Source: Helicobacter pylori (GTDB taxonomy: Bacteria; Campylobacterota; Campylobacteria; Campylobacterales; Helicobacteraceae). Taken from it: a stretch of DNA of 64,000 nt. The stretch lies in contig CP032046.1 of the NCBI GenBank assembly GCA_008032955.1, forward strand, positions 1,302,001 through 1,366,000, read 5' to 3'. Below are positions 45,794 through 54,977 of this stretch, piece by piece. Made by a program: the position numbers and the translations under genes. Under the pieces are notes generated by a model. It was not told the DNA's origin. It did not search any database and was given only the letters and a program-made list of their open reading frames with translations. Position 1 is the first letter of the stretch. Every line of letters begins with the position of its first letter.

Positions 45794-47404
45794 TCAAGCT
45801 TTTAGGTTGTCATTGAGTTGCAATAACTCTGCGCTGTTTTCTACTTTTTTGATAAAATCATTAATAGCATAACAACATATATTAATATTGTCTTTGAAAT
45901 GGGCAAATTCCGCATATTCTTTGGCGTCATCATGGATATTTGGAGCCACAAAAACACTAAATTTCTCTCTAATATCAGCACTATTTTTAATCAATTCTTT
46001 TAAATGTCTGGCAATAGGTATCATTTCGCTTTGACTTCTATCCCTAATCAAGCTCACTTCTATATAACTTTGGGCTTTTGTGTCCATGGCTACAATATCA
46101 GGTTTGTTACCGCTTGCTGTGTATACGGGCAAGCCTTCATCATCGCTTTTATAATTGGGTATCACGCTTAAATTTTCAAAATGTTGTTTCAAGAAAATAG
46201 CGCTTAAAAATTCCAAGCACAAAGGTTTATCAATGAGTCTTAAAAAACTATCTTTTGATTCTTGCTTGTTACAAGTAATGAGTAATTCTTGCTTGATAAA
46301 ATCTTTAGTATAAGTGTTTGCTAGTTCATTCAATTTGCTTGATTTAACGCTCTCATCAGCACTGATTGGAGTAACATTAACAAGAAAGCTATCCACGATC
46401 GCCATGTAGTTAAAAAAGGCGAGTTTGTTAGCTTGAGTGTCGTTTAAATAATCCCCTTTAAAAGCCTTATGAGTTTGTAAAATGTAATCTATTTTATTAT
46501 TTTCATTAGTATTAATATCAATAAACCTACCATTACCACGCAATGAAATAAGTCCTGTAATACGCATTTTTCTAATGTATTCATCAACGGCTTCATTAGT
46601 GATTTGGCTCATTTTGAATCGTGTTTTATTAACACTTTCTAAAAGATTTAGGCATTTTTCATAGATAAATTCATCTGAGTAGCTGAATTCTGTTTTATTG
46701 ATAGTAACAATTTCTTGTCTTAAATGAACAATGTAGTCATAAAGCCCATTAGCGTTATCGTCTTTCCAACAAAGTAAAATAGGGATTTCTTTGACAGATA
46801 GGGGGGTTAGATGGGCATTTTTGAGTCGTTTTAAAAGCGAGAGCAATAGTTTGAGGGGGTTGTTATGGTTTAAATTTTTTTTGTAAGGGTTTCCTACTTC
46901 ATATTTAGACAGAGCGTTTAAAAATATAGCCCCAACTACGCTTTCATCAACGCTTTCTTTAAAAGCATCGTTTTCTTTATCATAATAAGCGAGAATAAGA
47001 ATCTTAGCACTATCGCTGATGAGTATTTTCTCATATTTTGCATAGTAGCAAAAACCAAACTCACACATAAGCTTATACCAAGTGTCAAACCGACTTTCCC
47101 ATCCATGCTCAAAGCCCATTTCTTTGTGCTGTTGTGGGGATATTTCTATAATGCGTTCTAATTCTTCATCGCTAAAGATATATTCATTGGAGTCAAATTT
47201 TTCTTTCAATTCTTTATTTTGATTGATAGAAGTAGGTCTATAAAGCCTATGAGCCAAAACGGATTTGATAATTTGCATAATCGTTGAAGATTTAAGGATT
47301 TGATTTTCAAACTTTTCTAAAACAGCTAAAAATTGTCCTATTCTTTTAGGGTTTCGCATAGTGGTTGAAAAGCTTAAAATTTTTCGTGTCGGTTTTTTAG
47401 TCAT
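45794..47404 (-). CDS. Type IIS restriction endonuclease, AlwI-like
   Basis: 536 residues. The N-terminus KPTRKILSFSTTMRNPKRI is the hallmark of the AlwI/N.BstNBI/MlyI family, which cut outside short asymmetric sites. The late segment KPDIVAMDTKAQSYIEVSL (about residues 445-463) supplies a PD...ExS-type nuclease core. It overlaps the second methyltransferase gene by 4 bases (ATGA) and ends the three-gene operon. The operon is more AT-rich than flanking core genes, as is usual for mobile R-M systems. The exact site (family members read GGATC, GAGTC or similar) cannot be told from sequence. Confidence 0.85.
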   Translation of the reverse strand: MTKKPTRKILSFSTTMRNPKRIGQFLAVLEKFENQILKSSTIMQIIKSVLAHRLYRPTSINQNKELKEKFDSNEYIFSDEELERIIEISPQQHKEMGFEHGWESRFDTWYKLMCEFGFCYYAKYEKILISDSAKILILAYYDKENDAFKESVDESVVGAIFLNALSKYEVGNPYKKNLNHNNPLKLLLSLLKRLKNAHLTPLSVKEIPILLCWKDDNANGLYDYIVHLRQEIVTINKTEFSYSDEFIYEKCLNLLESVNKTRFKMSQITNEAVDEYIRKMRITGLISLRGNGRFIDINTNENNKIDYILQTHKAFKGDYLNDTQANKLAFFNYMAIVDSFLVNVTPISADESVKSSKLNELANTYTKDFIKQELLITCNKQESKDSFLRLIDKPLCLEFLSAIFLKQHFENLSVIPNYKSDDEGLPVYTASGNKPDIVAMDTKAQSYIEVSLIRDRSQSEMIPIARHLKELIKNSADIREKFSVFVAPNIHDDAKEYAEFAHFKDNINICCYAINDFIKKVENSAELLQLNDNLKA

Positions 47405-48309
47405 AACAATTGCCTATAATTAGTTACAAAGATTTCTTGACTATCTTCTTTGATGGTGTTGTCATTATAGCTGATATAATTACTTTTGATATTAAAAATA
47501 TAATATTTTTTAGCCCATTCTTTTAAAATAGAATTGGTCTCTCCCTTGTGATAAATAAGATTAGTTATACCAAATAAAACTCCCTTTTTATCTAGGCTAT
47601 CTAAAACACCATATAGGGCTATCTCATTATTGCTATCCCATAACTTGTTGTATTCACTATTGGAGATTAAATAAGGGGGGTCAAAATAAACATAATCATC
47701 TTTTAAATAGGTAGTATGGTTAAGAAAATCAATATAATCATTATTATGAAAAATAATGGTGTTTTGTTGCATAAAGTCTAGGTAGTTTTTTAGGGCATTA
47801 TAAACATTTTCGTTAAAATCTACATTACCTACGGGTAAATTAAAAAGCCCTTTAGAATTAAATCTAATCATGTGATTAAACCCATAAATTAAAAGCAAAT
47901 ACAAATAAAGCATGTTGTTTTGATTGGAATTAAAATCAGCCCTTAGTTTTTCATAAGCTATTTTATTGTATTTAGCATAGTAAGTTTTTATATATTGTTT
48001 TTTTAATTCACTAGGAGCTGTAATCCCCTTAAAAGAGAAAGACAAGCCATAACGAATGATGATTTTAGACAATTCATCAAAAAGCTCACAAGCATTAAAC
48101 TTGCTTAAAGTTTTATGTAAATTGATAATATTAGCATCTATGTCATTAGCTAAGTATCTTTTAGCCTTAGTGTTTAAAAACACGCTACCCCCACCCACAA
48201 AAGGCTCAATAAATTGATTAATGTTATTTGGGAATAGCTTATTGAGCTGTGGCATGAGTTTATATTTATCCCCTACATAGAAAAAGGGAGAACGAATACT
48301 TTTTTTCAA
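47401..48309 (-). CDS. Dam/DpnM-like adenine methyltransferase of the AlwI-like system
   Basis: 302 residues. Alpha-class N6-adenine methyltransferase of the D12 family: motif X near the N-terminus (SPFFYVGDKYKLMPQL), motif I FIEPFVGGGSVFLN (about 37-50), then the recognition domain and motif IV YFDPPYL (about 193-199). Family members methylate GATC-like targets. With an asymmetric-site endonuclease two methyltransferases are needed, one per strand, which explains the neighbouring second gene. ATGA overlaps link it to both neighbours. Confidence 0.9.
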   Translation of the reverse strand: MKKSIRSPFFYVGDKYKLMPQLNKLFPNNINQFIEPFVGGGSVFLNTKAKRYLANDIDANIINLHKTLSKFNACELFDELSKIIIRYGLSFSFKGITAPSELKKQYIKTYYAKYNKIAYEKLRADFNSNQNNMLYLYLLLIYGFNHMIRFNSKGLFNLPVGNVDFNENVYNALKNYLDFMQQNTIIFHNNDYIDFLNHTTYLKDDYVYFDPPYLISNSEYNKLWDSNNEIALYGVLDSLDKKGVLFGITNLIYHKGETNSILKEWAKKYYIFNIKSNYISYNDNTIKEDSQEIFVTNYRQLL

Positions 48310-49307
48310 GGCTTCACTTCCACTATAAATAAAAATTCTTTATGCTCTTTAAAATCAGTTTTTCCTGAATTAAAAAAACTATGAGCCTTTTCTTTAACGC
48401 TTAATTTTCCTTTTTGACTCAAAATTCCCACTAAATCTTTAAAGTCTATTTTATTTTGCGAAGAGCTAGACTTAGAATTATAGGTATTATTATAAGTTAA
48501 AGCAATCCTTTTACAATCTAGTTTTTCAATTAAATCGCTCAATTCTTTCTTGGCATTAGAGCGACAATATTCGCTCATGTTCTCGCATGATGGCTTTAAA
48601 GCTGTTCCATAGAGTTTGGGTTTTTTCCACTGCACTAGGTTTTCATAGAGATGATAAAACCGGCTGTATTGCCTTGAATTGTATGGAGGGTCAATAAAAA
48701 CTAAGCCTATTTTTAAGGTTTTAGCCAATTCGTTAGCGTCTTTTCTCTCTATCATGATATTTTTATCATGCTTTATAGGGCTAATAAGTTCAAAAATAAA
48801 TCTATCTTGTAAAATCTCTTTTTTCCTATAAGCTTCATAATGCCCCACCGTGTTAGCTATCTTATCCATTGAATAAATCAAGCTTGTTAATAAAATATCT
48901 TTATTTAATTTATCTAAGTTCAAGCTTTCTATATGCTCTCTAATGCTACCGATTTTGACACAATCTTTATAGCTGAAAAATTTGTTGCTAAAATGTTGGC
49001 TAAAATAATTTTCTTCTAGCTTTAAAGCTTGAGTATAATATTCTTTCAGTTCTTCAAGCACCTTAAAATCAGCGTCTTGCCCCCTAAAAAAAGCATGATA
49101 AATGACTTCATTAGAAAATAAAATATCATTTATAATAATATTTTTAATGTTAGGAATAGTGGCAAATTGACCAGCCACTACCCCACTTCCGGCAAAAATA
49201 TCGCACACGCTTTTGATATTATTTAATTTTAAATTCCCAAATACCCACTCTATAAGCTTAGTTTTTGAGCCGATATACCGGCGGTTTTTTAGATTAAATT
49301 TTTCCAC
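48306..49307 (-). CDS. Second adenine methyltransferase of the AlwI-like system
   Basis: 333 residues. N6-adenine methyltransferase with NRRYIGSKTKLIEWV (motif X-like, about residues 7-21), DIFAGSGVVAGQFA (motif I, about 36-49) and VFIDPPYNSRQYSRFYHLYENL (motif IV, in two parts, about 200). The RQYSxFYHLxENL element is typical of methyltransferases paired with AlwI/MlyI-type nucleases. First gene of the three-gene operon, probably methylating the strand opposite to the Dam-like partner. No recognisable promoter was pinned down upstream. Confidence 0.88.
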   Translation of the reverse strand: MEKFNLKNRRYIGSKTKLIEWVFGNLKLNNIKSVCDIFAGSGVVAGQFATIPNIKNIIINDILFSNEVIYHAFFRGQDADFKVLEELKEYYTQALKLEENYFSQHFSNKFFSYKDCVKIGSIREHIESLNLDKLNKDILLTSLIYSMDKIANTVGHYEAYRKKEILQDRFIFELISPIKHDKNIMIERKDANELAKTLKIGLVFIDPPYNSRQYSRFYHLYENLVQWKKPKLYGTALKPSCENMSEYCRSNAKKELSDLIEKLDCKRIALTYNNTYNSKSSSSQNKIDFKDLVGILSQKGKLSVKEKAHSFFNSGKTDFKEHKEFLFIVEVKP

Positions 49308-49363
49308 TAGCCACCTTTAAACTAAGAGAATAAAACCACTTAGTAACATATAAGATTAAAAAA

Positions 49364-50431
49364 TCACAATCTCTTATTAAGCTTTTTAAAATACCAAAGA
49401 CTGAGGGCTAAGAATACGAAAAAGGGCGATAGCACGCCTATTTCAGGAATGAGTATCCCTGAAATGCTAAACTTCCCCAAAGCAAAGAATAGCCCCCAAA
49501 CAACGAGCGTGATGATGATAAACTTTAGCCCTAAAAGAGCCAGGTTTTCATAGCGGGCGAGACTGGGCGAAAAATAAGCGATTAAAACGCTTAAAAACGG
49601 CACAAAAAAGGGCAAAATCGCAAACACATACAAAAACGAGCGCACTTTTTTCGTGTCTGCGTTTTGGCGTACTAGAGCATGCAAGGAAAAAAGAGCGTCT
49701 GTGATAGAAACCGCGGGCTTGTTTTGGTAAATGGTGTCTAAAACTTTAGGGCGGAAATTTTTGAGCGTTTTAAAGGTTTCTAAACGCGTGGTGTTTAAAG
49801 CGTTCGCGCCCAGTTCAAAATTTAAAGGCAGGCTATAAATAGTAGCGTCATGCAAGATCCAATACTTGTCTTCAAAAAAAGCCTCTTTAGCTTCAGCATA
49901 AGATTCCAAAGTCTTATCTGTTAGGCGAAAAACCTTGATATTTTGGGCTTTTTGCAATAAGGGATTAATCTTATCAAAATACACGTAATCGTCATTATAT
50001 TTCACTAACAAATGCTCTGAAACGCTCAAAGAATTGTCTTTATAGATCAAATTTTGCGTTTTTTCTTCCATATACACAAAAGGAGTCGCGTTCAACCCCA
50101 CATAAACAGCCGTGAAAAACAAGCTAATCAAAAAAATAGGGTTTAAAATCTGGCGTTTGGAAAAGCCAATGGAGAGCAGGGCGGTGTATTGGTTGGATTT
50201 AATGAAGGCGATATAAAATAAAACCATCGCCAAAAGCAAGGAAATGGGCAGGGTGTAATTGAGCGCGAATAAAATGTCATAGGTGAAAAATAAGATGATC
50301 ATGTTCGCAGAATCGGGCATTTTATCGGCGTATTTCAAGCTGTCAATGCCCACAAAAAATAATTCCAAAGCTAAAAGCACGATTAAAAAGTATTTGAAAT
50401 AATACCACCCTACAAATCTAAACAAACGCAC
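49364..50431 (-). CDS. LptF/LptG-family LPS export permease
   Basis: 355 residues of the YjgP/YjgQ family: inner-membrane permeases that extract LPS for transport to the outer membrane. Three N-terminal helices (YYFKYFLIVLLALELFFVG; ILFALNYTLPISLLLAMVLFY; IFLISLFFTAVYVGL) surround the conserved TALLSIGFSKRQI loop. A periplasmic jelly-roll domain follows (about 120-255), and three C-terminal helices complete it. Whether it is LptF or LptG is not clear from sequence alone. It is the downstream neighbour of pth-rplY on the same strand (HP1498 position). Confidence 0.8.
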   Translation of the reverse strand: MRLFRFVGWYYFKYFLIVLLALELFFVGIDSLKYADKMPDSANMIILFFTYDILFALNYTLPISLLLAMVLFYIAFIKSNQYTALLSIGFSKRQILNPIFLISLFFTAVYVGLNATPFVYMEEKTQNLIYKDNSLSVSEHLLVKYNDDYVYFDKINPLLQKAQNIKVFRLTDKTLESYAEAKEAFFEDKYWILHDATIYSLPLNFELGANALNTTRLETFKTLKNFRPKVLDTIYQNKPAVSITDALFSLHALVRQNADTKKVRSFLYVFAILPFFVPFLSVLIAYFSPSLARYENLALLGLKFIIITLVVWGLFFALGKFSISGILIPEIGVLSPFFVFLALSLWYFKKLNKRL

Positions 50432-50485
50432 TTTAAACCCTTATTCAAACCATGATAAAAACTTAAAATTTTGGATAGAGCGCAT

Positions 50486-51046
50486 CTAATTTTCTATTTT
50501 TAAAGGGTTTTTGAGCGTGAAACGATTTTGCATGGCGTTAAAATCATGGCTTTCTATAAAAAATTTTAGGGCGTTTTTGGCATGTTCAAACGCAGCGTTT
50601 TTTAAAGGTTCTTCGTTGTTGTGGAATTTTGAAAGCACATGCTCAGTGATATTGATCCCTTTAGAAATCCCCACCCTCAAGCGGTAATAAGAATTAGAAC
50701 ACAATAAGTCAATGGATTTTAGGCCATTATGCCCCCCATTCCCTCCACCATTTTTAAACTTCACAACGCCTAAAGGTAAATCCAAGTCGTCATGGACAAT
50801 TAAAAGCTCTTTAGTTTTGTAAAAATTTTTAGCGCTTAAAACGCTCTCGCCGCTTAAATTCATGTAAGTTTGGGGCTTGAGTAAGATAAAATCCTTATAA
50901 ACACACAAATAAGCGTTGTGTTTGGAATAAAAAGTGAAAGAAAGATCCAACTCGCTAACGAGTGAATCTAAAATATCAAAACCAGCGTTGTGTCTGGTGT
51001 GAGCGTAACGCAAAGTAGGGTTGCCTAAACCCACTAAAAGCGTCAT
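50486..51046 (-). CDS. pth: Peptidyl-tRNA hydrolase
   Basis: 186 residues. Pth releases tRNA from dropped-off peptidyl-tRNA. Conserved [19 protein letters not shown] (about 5-23) contains the catalytic His of TRHNAG. Also seen are [13 protein letters not shown], the [10 protein letters not shown] loop (about 90-99) and [13 protein letters not shown] (about 107-119). Length normal. It lies 9 bp downstream of rplY on the same strand, a widespread bacterial pairing. Confidence 0.97.
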   Translation of the reverse strand: MTLLVGLGNPTLRYAHTRHNAGFDILDSLVSELDLSFTFYSKHNAYLCVYKDFILLKPQTYMNLSGESVLSAKNFYKTKELLIVHDDLDLPLGVVKFKNGGGNGGHNGLKSIDLLCSNSYYRLRVGISKGINITEHVLSKFHNNEEPLKNAAFEHAKNALKFFIESHDFNAMQNRFTLKNPLKIEN

Positions 51047-51055
51047 GACCTGAAA

Positions 51056-51592
51056 TCACTTCGCTTTAATCACACCGATCACAGCGATAGAATCATGATC
51101 TAAGATCTTCACATTTTCGTGTTTTTCTAAATCGCGCACCAAAATAGACTCATTCACGTCTAAAGGGGCTACATCCACTAAATAGTGATCGGGCAAATGC
51201 TCTGGAGCGCATTCCACGCTGATACGCTTTTTAGAGAGCATCAAAATCCCTTTATTTTTCAAGCCCACTGGAGTGCCTTGGTGTTTGACAGGGACTTTAA
51301 ACTTGGACTTCACGCCCTTAGTAACAGCGAGTAAATCCACATGGATAAGCTCGTTAGTAACAGGGTTTTTTTGGTATTCTTGAACCACGACCTCAAAAGT
51401 CTTATCCCCTAATTTCACCGGGAAAATCAAATGCTTTTTTTCCTTAAGGTATTTAATGAAAGGGTTTAATTTGAACGCGCAATTCACGTTTTCAATACCC
51501 TTTCCATAAACGTTTGCGATTAGATAGCCATCTTTTTTTAAAGCTTTAGCGCTAGCTTTAGTAATACTCTCTCTAATAACGCCTTCTAACAT
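51056..51592 (-). CDS. rplY: Ribosomal protein bL25 (CTC/TL5 type)
   Basis: 178 residues. The N-terminal 5S-rRNA-binding L25 domain (residues 1-90, with [12 protein letters not shown] and [21 protein letters not shown]) is followed by the C-terminal TL5/CTC beta domain ([39 protein letters not shown]). First gene of the rplY-pth-lptF/G group. Identification is firm. Confidence 0.95.
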   Translation of the reverse strand: MLEGVIRESITKASAKALKKDGYLIANVYGKGIENVNCAFKLNPFIKYLKEKKHLIFPVKLGDKTFEVVVQEYQKNPVTNELIHVDLLAVTKGVKSKFKVPVKHQGTPVGLKNKGILMLSKKRISVECAPEHLPDHYLVDVAPLDVNESILVRDLEKHENVKILDHDSIAVIGVIKAK

Positions 51593-51646
51593 GTCAATCC
51601 TTTAAAATAAAATAAGGGCTTATTCTATCCAAAAAACCCTTAAAAA

Positions 51647-52596
51647 TCAAAAACCGCTTAAAAGCTTTTCAAAGGATTGTTTGAACGCTATCAAGCCTTC
51701 TTTAAGGAGTTTTTGAGCAGTGTTTTCTAAATCAATGTTGTGCGTTTTTAATTCTTTTTTAAACGCTTCAATTTCTGTAATCTTTAAAGGGGTTTGATAC
51801 TCGGTGTTTGGGTCAAGCAAATAAGCGTTTAAAGCCTCTAGGGGGCTGTATTGATAGAGTTTTTAAAACACAACGCTTTAATGTAATAATCTTTAGCTAA
51901 AGAATTGGATTTAACGCCCGTGGATGCAAAAAGGGTGCTTGTTAGCTTGTTGGCATGCTGATGGATTTGATAATAGCACTCGGTAGCGTTGATAATCCCG
52001 CTTTGAGCTTGCAAATTTTTTGGCGCTAAAGGGTCTATTTCTTTGTCAAATCGTGAGACAAACACGCTAATGACCGCTCTTTTTCGCGCTTCTTTGGCTA
52101 AGATTTGAGCGATTTCACCGGCAATTTTAGGCGAAAAAACTAAAGTTACATTAATGGGGATAGAGGCTTGAGTTAAAGCGCTAATGACTTCAAGAGCGCT
52201 TTCGCTCGCTGGGACTTTAATCATCACATTAGGGCGGTTTAGTGTTTTGAATAACCGCTTGGCTTCATCAATGCTTTTAGTGGCATCATCTTCTAAAAAA
52301 GGGTCAATTTCTAGGCTAATGTAGCCGTTGTTAGGGTCTTTTTCATATAAAGGCATTAACGCGCTAGAAGCCTGTAAAATATCCTTTAGCACTAGGGTTT
52401 CATAAATTTCTTTAGCTTTTTTGCCTTTGAGTTTAGCGATTTCATCTTTATAAAACGCGCTTTTTGTGATCGCTTCATAAAACAAACTGGGGTTACTCGT
52501 CGCCCCGCAAATAGCCCCCTTATTGATGAGCTTTAAAAAGTCGTTTTCTAAAAAATCCCTTTCTATAAAATCGCACCACAAACTGAATTCTTGCAT
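51647..52596 (-). pseudogene. tal: Transaldolase, frameshifted at a G5/C5 run
   Basis: Transaldolase of the pentose-phosphate pathway. Frame 1 runs from ATG 52596 to a stop at 51838 and has the GATSNPSLF segment, the Schiff-base lysine region NVMIKVPAS (about residue 127), SVFVSRFD and LFASTGVKS. One extra C at the run 51841-51845 (C5 to C6 in the gene) continues [19 protein letters not shown]... to a TGA at 51647, giving 316 residues, the expected length. As a core metabolic gene with normal sequence on both sides, sequencing error is the likelier explanation. murE lies 3 bp upstream on the same strand. Confidence 0.9.
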
Positions 52597-52599
52597 GTT

Positions 52600-53943
52600 T
52601 CATCCTTGTTTTAAATTGAGATAATAATCTTTAACGACTTCTTGGTCGCTAAAAAAAATCGTTTTGTCTTTAAAAATTTGAATGCTTTCATCGCCCTTGC
52701 CTAAAATCAATAACACCTCATCGTCTTTTAAATTTTCTAAAGCGTTTAAAATGGCTTTCTTTCGGTCTTTTTCTATAACCACTTTAGAAGAATTGCTGAT
52801 GCCTTTTAGAATATCCTTAATAATGTCTTCTTCATTCTCGCTTCTGGGGTTGTCTGAAGTTAAGACGATTTTATGCGCGTAGTAGCTCGCTATCGCTCCC
52901 ATTTTAGGGCGCTTGGTTTTATCCCTATCGCCCCCTGCTCCAAAAAGAGCGGTGATTTTTTGGTTTTTAAAGCTTTCAAAGACTTGTTGCATGCCGTCTG
53001 TTGTGTGGGCAAAATCCACGACCACTAAAGGTTTAGAATGCACAATTTCCAAACGCCCTTTCACCCCATAAAAGTTTTCTAATAATGGCGCAATCGTTTC
53101 TAGAGGTAATTGGGTGAGTAATTTGACCCCTAAAACGCCCGCTAAGATATTATAAAGGTTGTAACGCCCTAAAAGGGGGGAATGGATGAGAGCGATTTCT
53201 TTAAGATTAGGATCTCTTAAATTTTGTTGGTAGCATAAAGACGCGCTAATGGAGGGGTTGAGCGAAAAGGCTTGAATGTTTAAATGCGCTTTTTTATCCA
53301 GTGCGTAAGTGTGCGCGTTAATGGGGTTAAAAAGGGCGTTTGTTTCATCTCTGTTGATGATTTTCAAGCCCTCATCTTTAAAAAAGCTGTTTTTAGCGTC
53401 CCTGTAATTTTCTATATTTTGATGGAAATCTAAATGATCGCTTGTGATATTAGTGAGAACTTTAAGGGCGAAATCAAGCCCGGCGATGCGTTTTTGGACG
53501 ATCGCATGGGAGCTCACTTCCATAATAAAGTATTCACACCCCAAACGAATCGCTTCTTCTAAATCGCTATAAAGCTCTAAAAGAGTGGGCGTGGTCAAGC
53601 CCTTTTCCTTGATTTGTGTGTCGTTAATAAAAAACCCTCTTGTGCCTAAAAGAGCGGTCTTTTTATTCAAATCTAAGAGCAAGGAATACATCAAACTCGC
53701 TGTGGTCGTTTTACCATTAGTGCCAGTAATCCCTACAATTTTAATCTTAAAATCAAAGTAGTTTTTAAGCTCGTTAAAATCTAAAATAGCCAGGTTTTTT
53801 TCTGCAATTAAAGGAGAGTATTTTTCATTTAAAGGCGTTTTGACAAAAAGGATTTCTTTAGGGTTTTCTAAAACTTCATGCGTGTTATCGCTCAAAAAAG
53901 AATAGGTGTGGTTTTGATAAGTCAGGGTTTTTTTAAGCTTCAT
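52600..53943 (-). CDS. murE: UDP-MurNAc-tripeptide synthetase MurE
   Basis: 447 residues. Mur ligase adding meso-diaminopimelate to UDP-MurNAc-Ala-Glu in peptidoglycan synthesis. ATP loop [14 protein letters not shown] (about residues 72-85), EVSSHAI (about 141), [10 protein letters not shown] (about 162), the DPRSENE-like loop [13 protein letters not shown] (about 361) that marks meso-DAP specificity, and LGKGDE near the end. Slightly shorter than the E. coli enzyme. It lies in the nfu-HP1493-murE-tal operon on the minus strand. Confidence 0.95.
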   Translation of the reverse strand: MKLKKTLTYQNHTYSFLSDNTHEVLENPKEILFVKTPLNEKYSPLIAEKNLAILDFNELKNYFDFKIKIVGITGTNGKTTTASLMYSLLLDLNKKTALLGTRGFFINDTQIKEKGLTTPTLLELYSDLEEAIRLGCEYFIMEVSSHAIVQKRIAGLDFALKVLTNITSDHLDFHQNIENYRDAKNSFFKDEGLKIINRDETNALFNPINAHTYALDKKAHLNIQAFSLNPSISASLCYQQNLRDPNLKEIALIHSPLLGRYNLYNILAGVLGVKLLTQLPLETIAPLLENFYGVKGRLEIVHSKPLVVVDFAHTTDGMQQVFESFKNQKITALFGAGGDRDKTKRPKMGAIASYYAHKIVLTSDNPRSENEEDIIKDILKGISNSSKVVIEKDRKKAILNALENLKDDEVLLILGKGDESIQIFKDKTIFFSDQEVVKDYYLNLKQG

Positions 53944-53946
53944 TCT

Positions 53947-54558
53947 TTAAGCCTTATTGGATTTGAGAGCGTCTTCTAAAAGAGAACGCAAAAATTCATC
54001 GTAAATAAAAGAATCTTCATGCATGTTTTCAATGTAATTTACCGCTAATTCGTAATAGCCATAGTGGTTCAATTCTTTCAAAAATTCATAAAAATCCTCT
54101 TTATTGTCAAAAATCACCCTAGAGCTGAACATCAAATCTTCAAACGCTTCCTTAAAGCCGCGCTCCAAGCTCAAGCGTTTGAAATCCGCGTACAAAATGC
54201 CATTCAACTCCTCGCCTTTTTGAGAAATTTGCGCATCAATCTTTTCAGCCATTTGGTTCAATCCCTCATCAAAAGAAGCGATCAAATTGATGATTTGCTC
54301 TTCAGCCTGGTTTTTTAAACTCCGTTTTTGCATAGCGATCAAGCTTTGATACAATTCATAAAAGCTATGGGCTTCTTTGGGGAAATCTTTAGCGATGTCG
54401 CTTAATAACGCCCCCACTTTGGCTTTTTGGTTGTCTTTATCCAAAAACAACACTTCAGAAAAAAGGCGTAACGCTTCAGCGTAATGGGCTTGTTTGAACG
54501 CTAAAAACCCCTCTTTAATCAACGCACGCTTTTTAAATTCATAATCAAACTTTTGCAT
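53947..54558 (-). CDS. Helical TPR-like protein of unknown function (HP1493-like)
   Basis: 203 residues, all helical. The N-terminal part (LIKEGFLAFKQAHYAEALRLFSEVLF LDKDN, two segments) reads like one tetratricopeptide repeat; the rest is amphipathic helix with few Cys or Gly. No signal peptide or membrane helix. It sits 3 bp upstream of murE and just downstream of the NFU gene, so it is co-transcribed with cell-wall and Fe-S genes. I do not know its function; a scaffold or partner role is possible. Confidence 0.7.
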   Translation of the reverse strand: MQKFDYEFKKRALIKEGFLAFKQAHYAEALRLFSEVLFLDKDNQKAKVGALLSDIAKDFPKEAHSFYELYQSLIAMQKRSLKNQAEEQIINLIASFDEGLNQMAEKIDAQISQKGEELNGILYADFKRLSLERGFKEAFEDLMFSSRVIFDNKEDFYEFLKELNHYGYYELAVNYIENMHEDSFIYDEFLRSLLEDALKSNKA

Positions 54559-54569
54559 GCCTATAATCC

Positions 54570-54839
54570 TTAAAGCTTATCAAACTCCTTAGCGTTTTCT
54601 AAGCACACCACTTCTAAATTGGGGTGGATATCCATTTTAAGCTGCCTTTCAATGACATTTTTTAAAGTGATTTTACTGCTAGAGCAAGTCTTGCACGCTC
54701 CCTCTAAAGCCACATAAATTTTCATGCTTTTCACCCCTAGCACTTCAATATTGCCGCCATCTTTGAGCAAGTAAGGGCGGATTTTTTCTATCACAATACG
54801 CACCGGTTTTTGTAAATCTTCATCGCTAAATTCTATCAT
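54570..54839 (-). CDS. NFU-domain iron-sulfur protein
   Basis: 89 residues forming a single NifU C-terminal (NFU) domain: VRIVIEKIRPYLLKDGGNIEVLGV followed by the Fe-S binding CxxC, here GACKTCSSSKITLKN (Cys about 54 and 57). Such proteins carry or deliver 4Fe-4S clusters to apoproteins. H. pylori has a NIF-type system (NifS/NifU) elsewhere; this is the separate short Nfu-like protein (HP1492). First gene of the minus-strand group ending in tal. Confidence 0.88.
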   Translation of the reverse strand: MIEFSDEDLQKPVRIVIEKIRPYLLKDGGNIEVLGVKSMKIYVALEGACKTCSSSKITLKNVIERQLKMDIHPNLEVVCLENAKEFDKL

Positions 54840-54977
54840 TTTTAAAAACTCTCTTTAAAATTTTACTTTAAGATACCATATAATGAGCCATTTTTATCAA
54901 ACGACTCTTTTTAAGAGTGGCTCAAGGGCTAATTGGATAGAATAGAGCCACTATTAGAATAAGGTTTTGATAACGGT

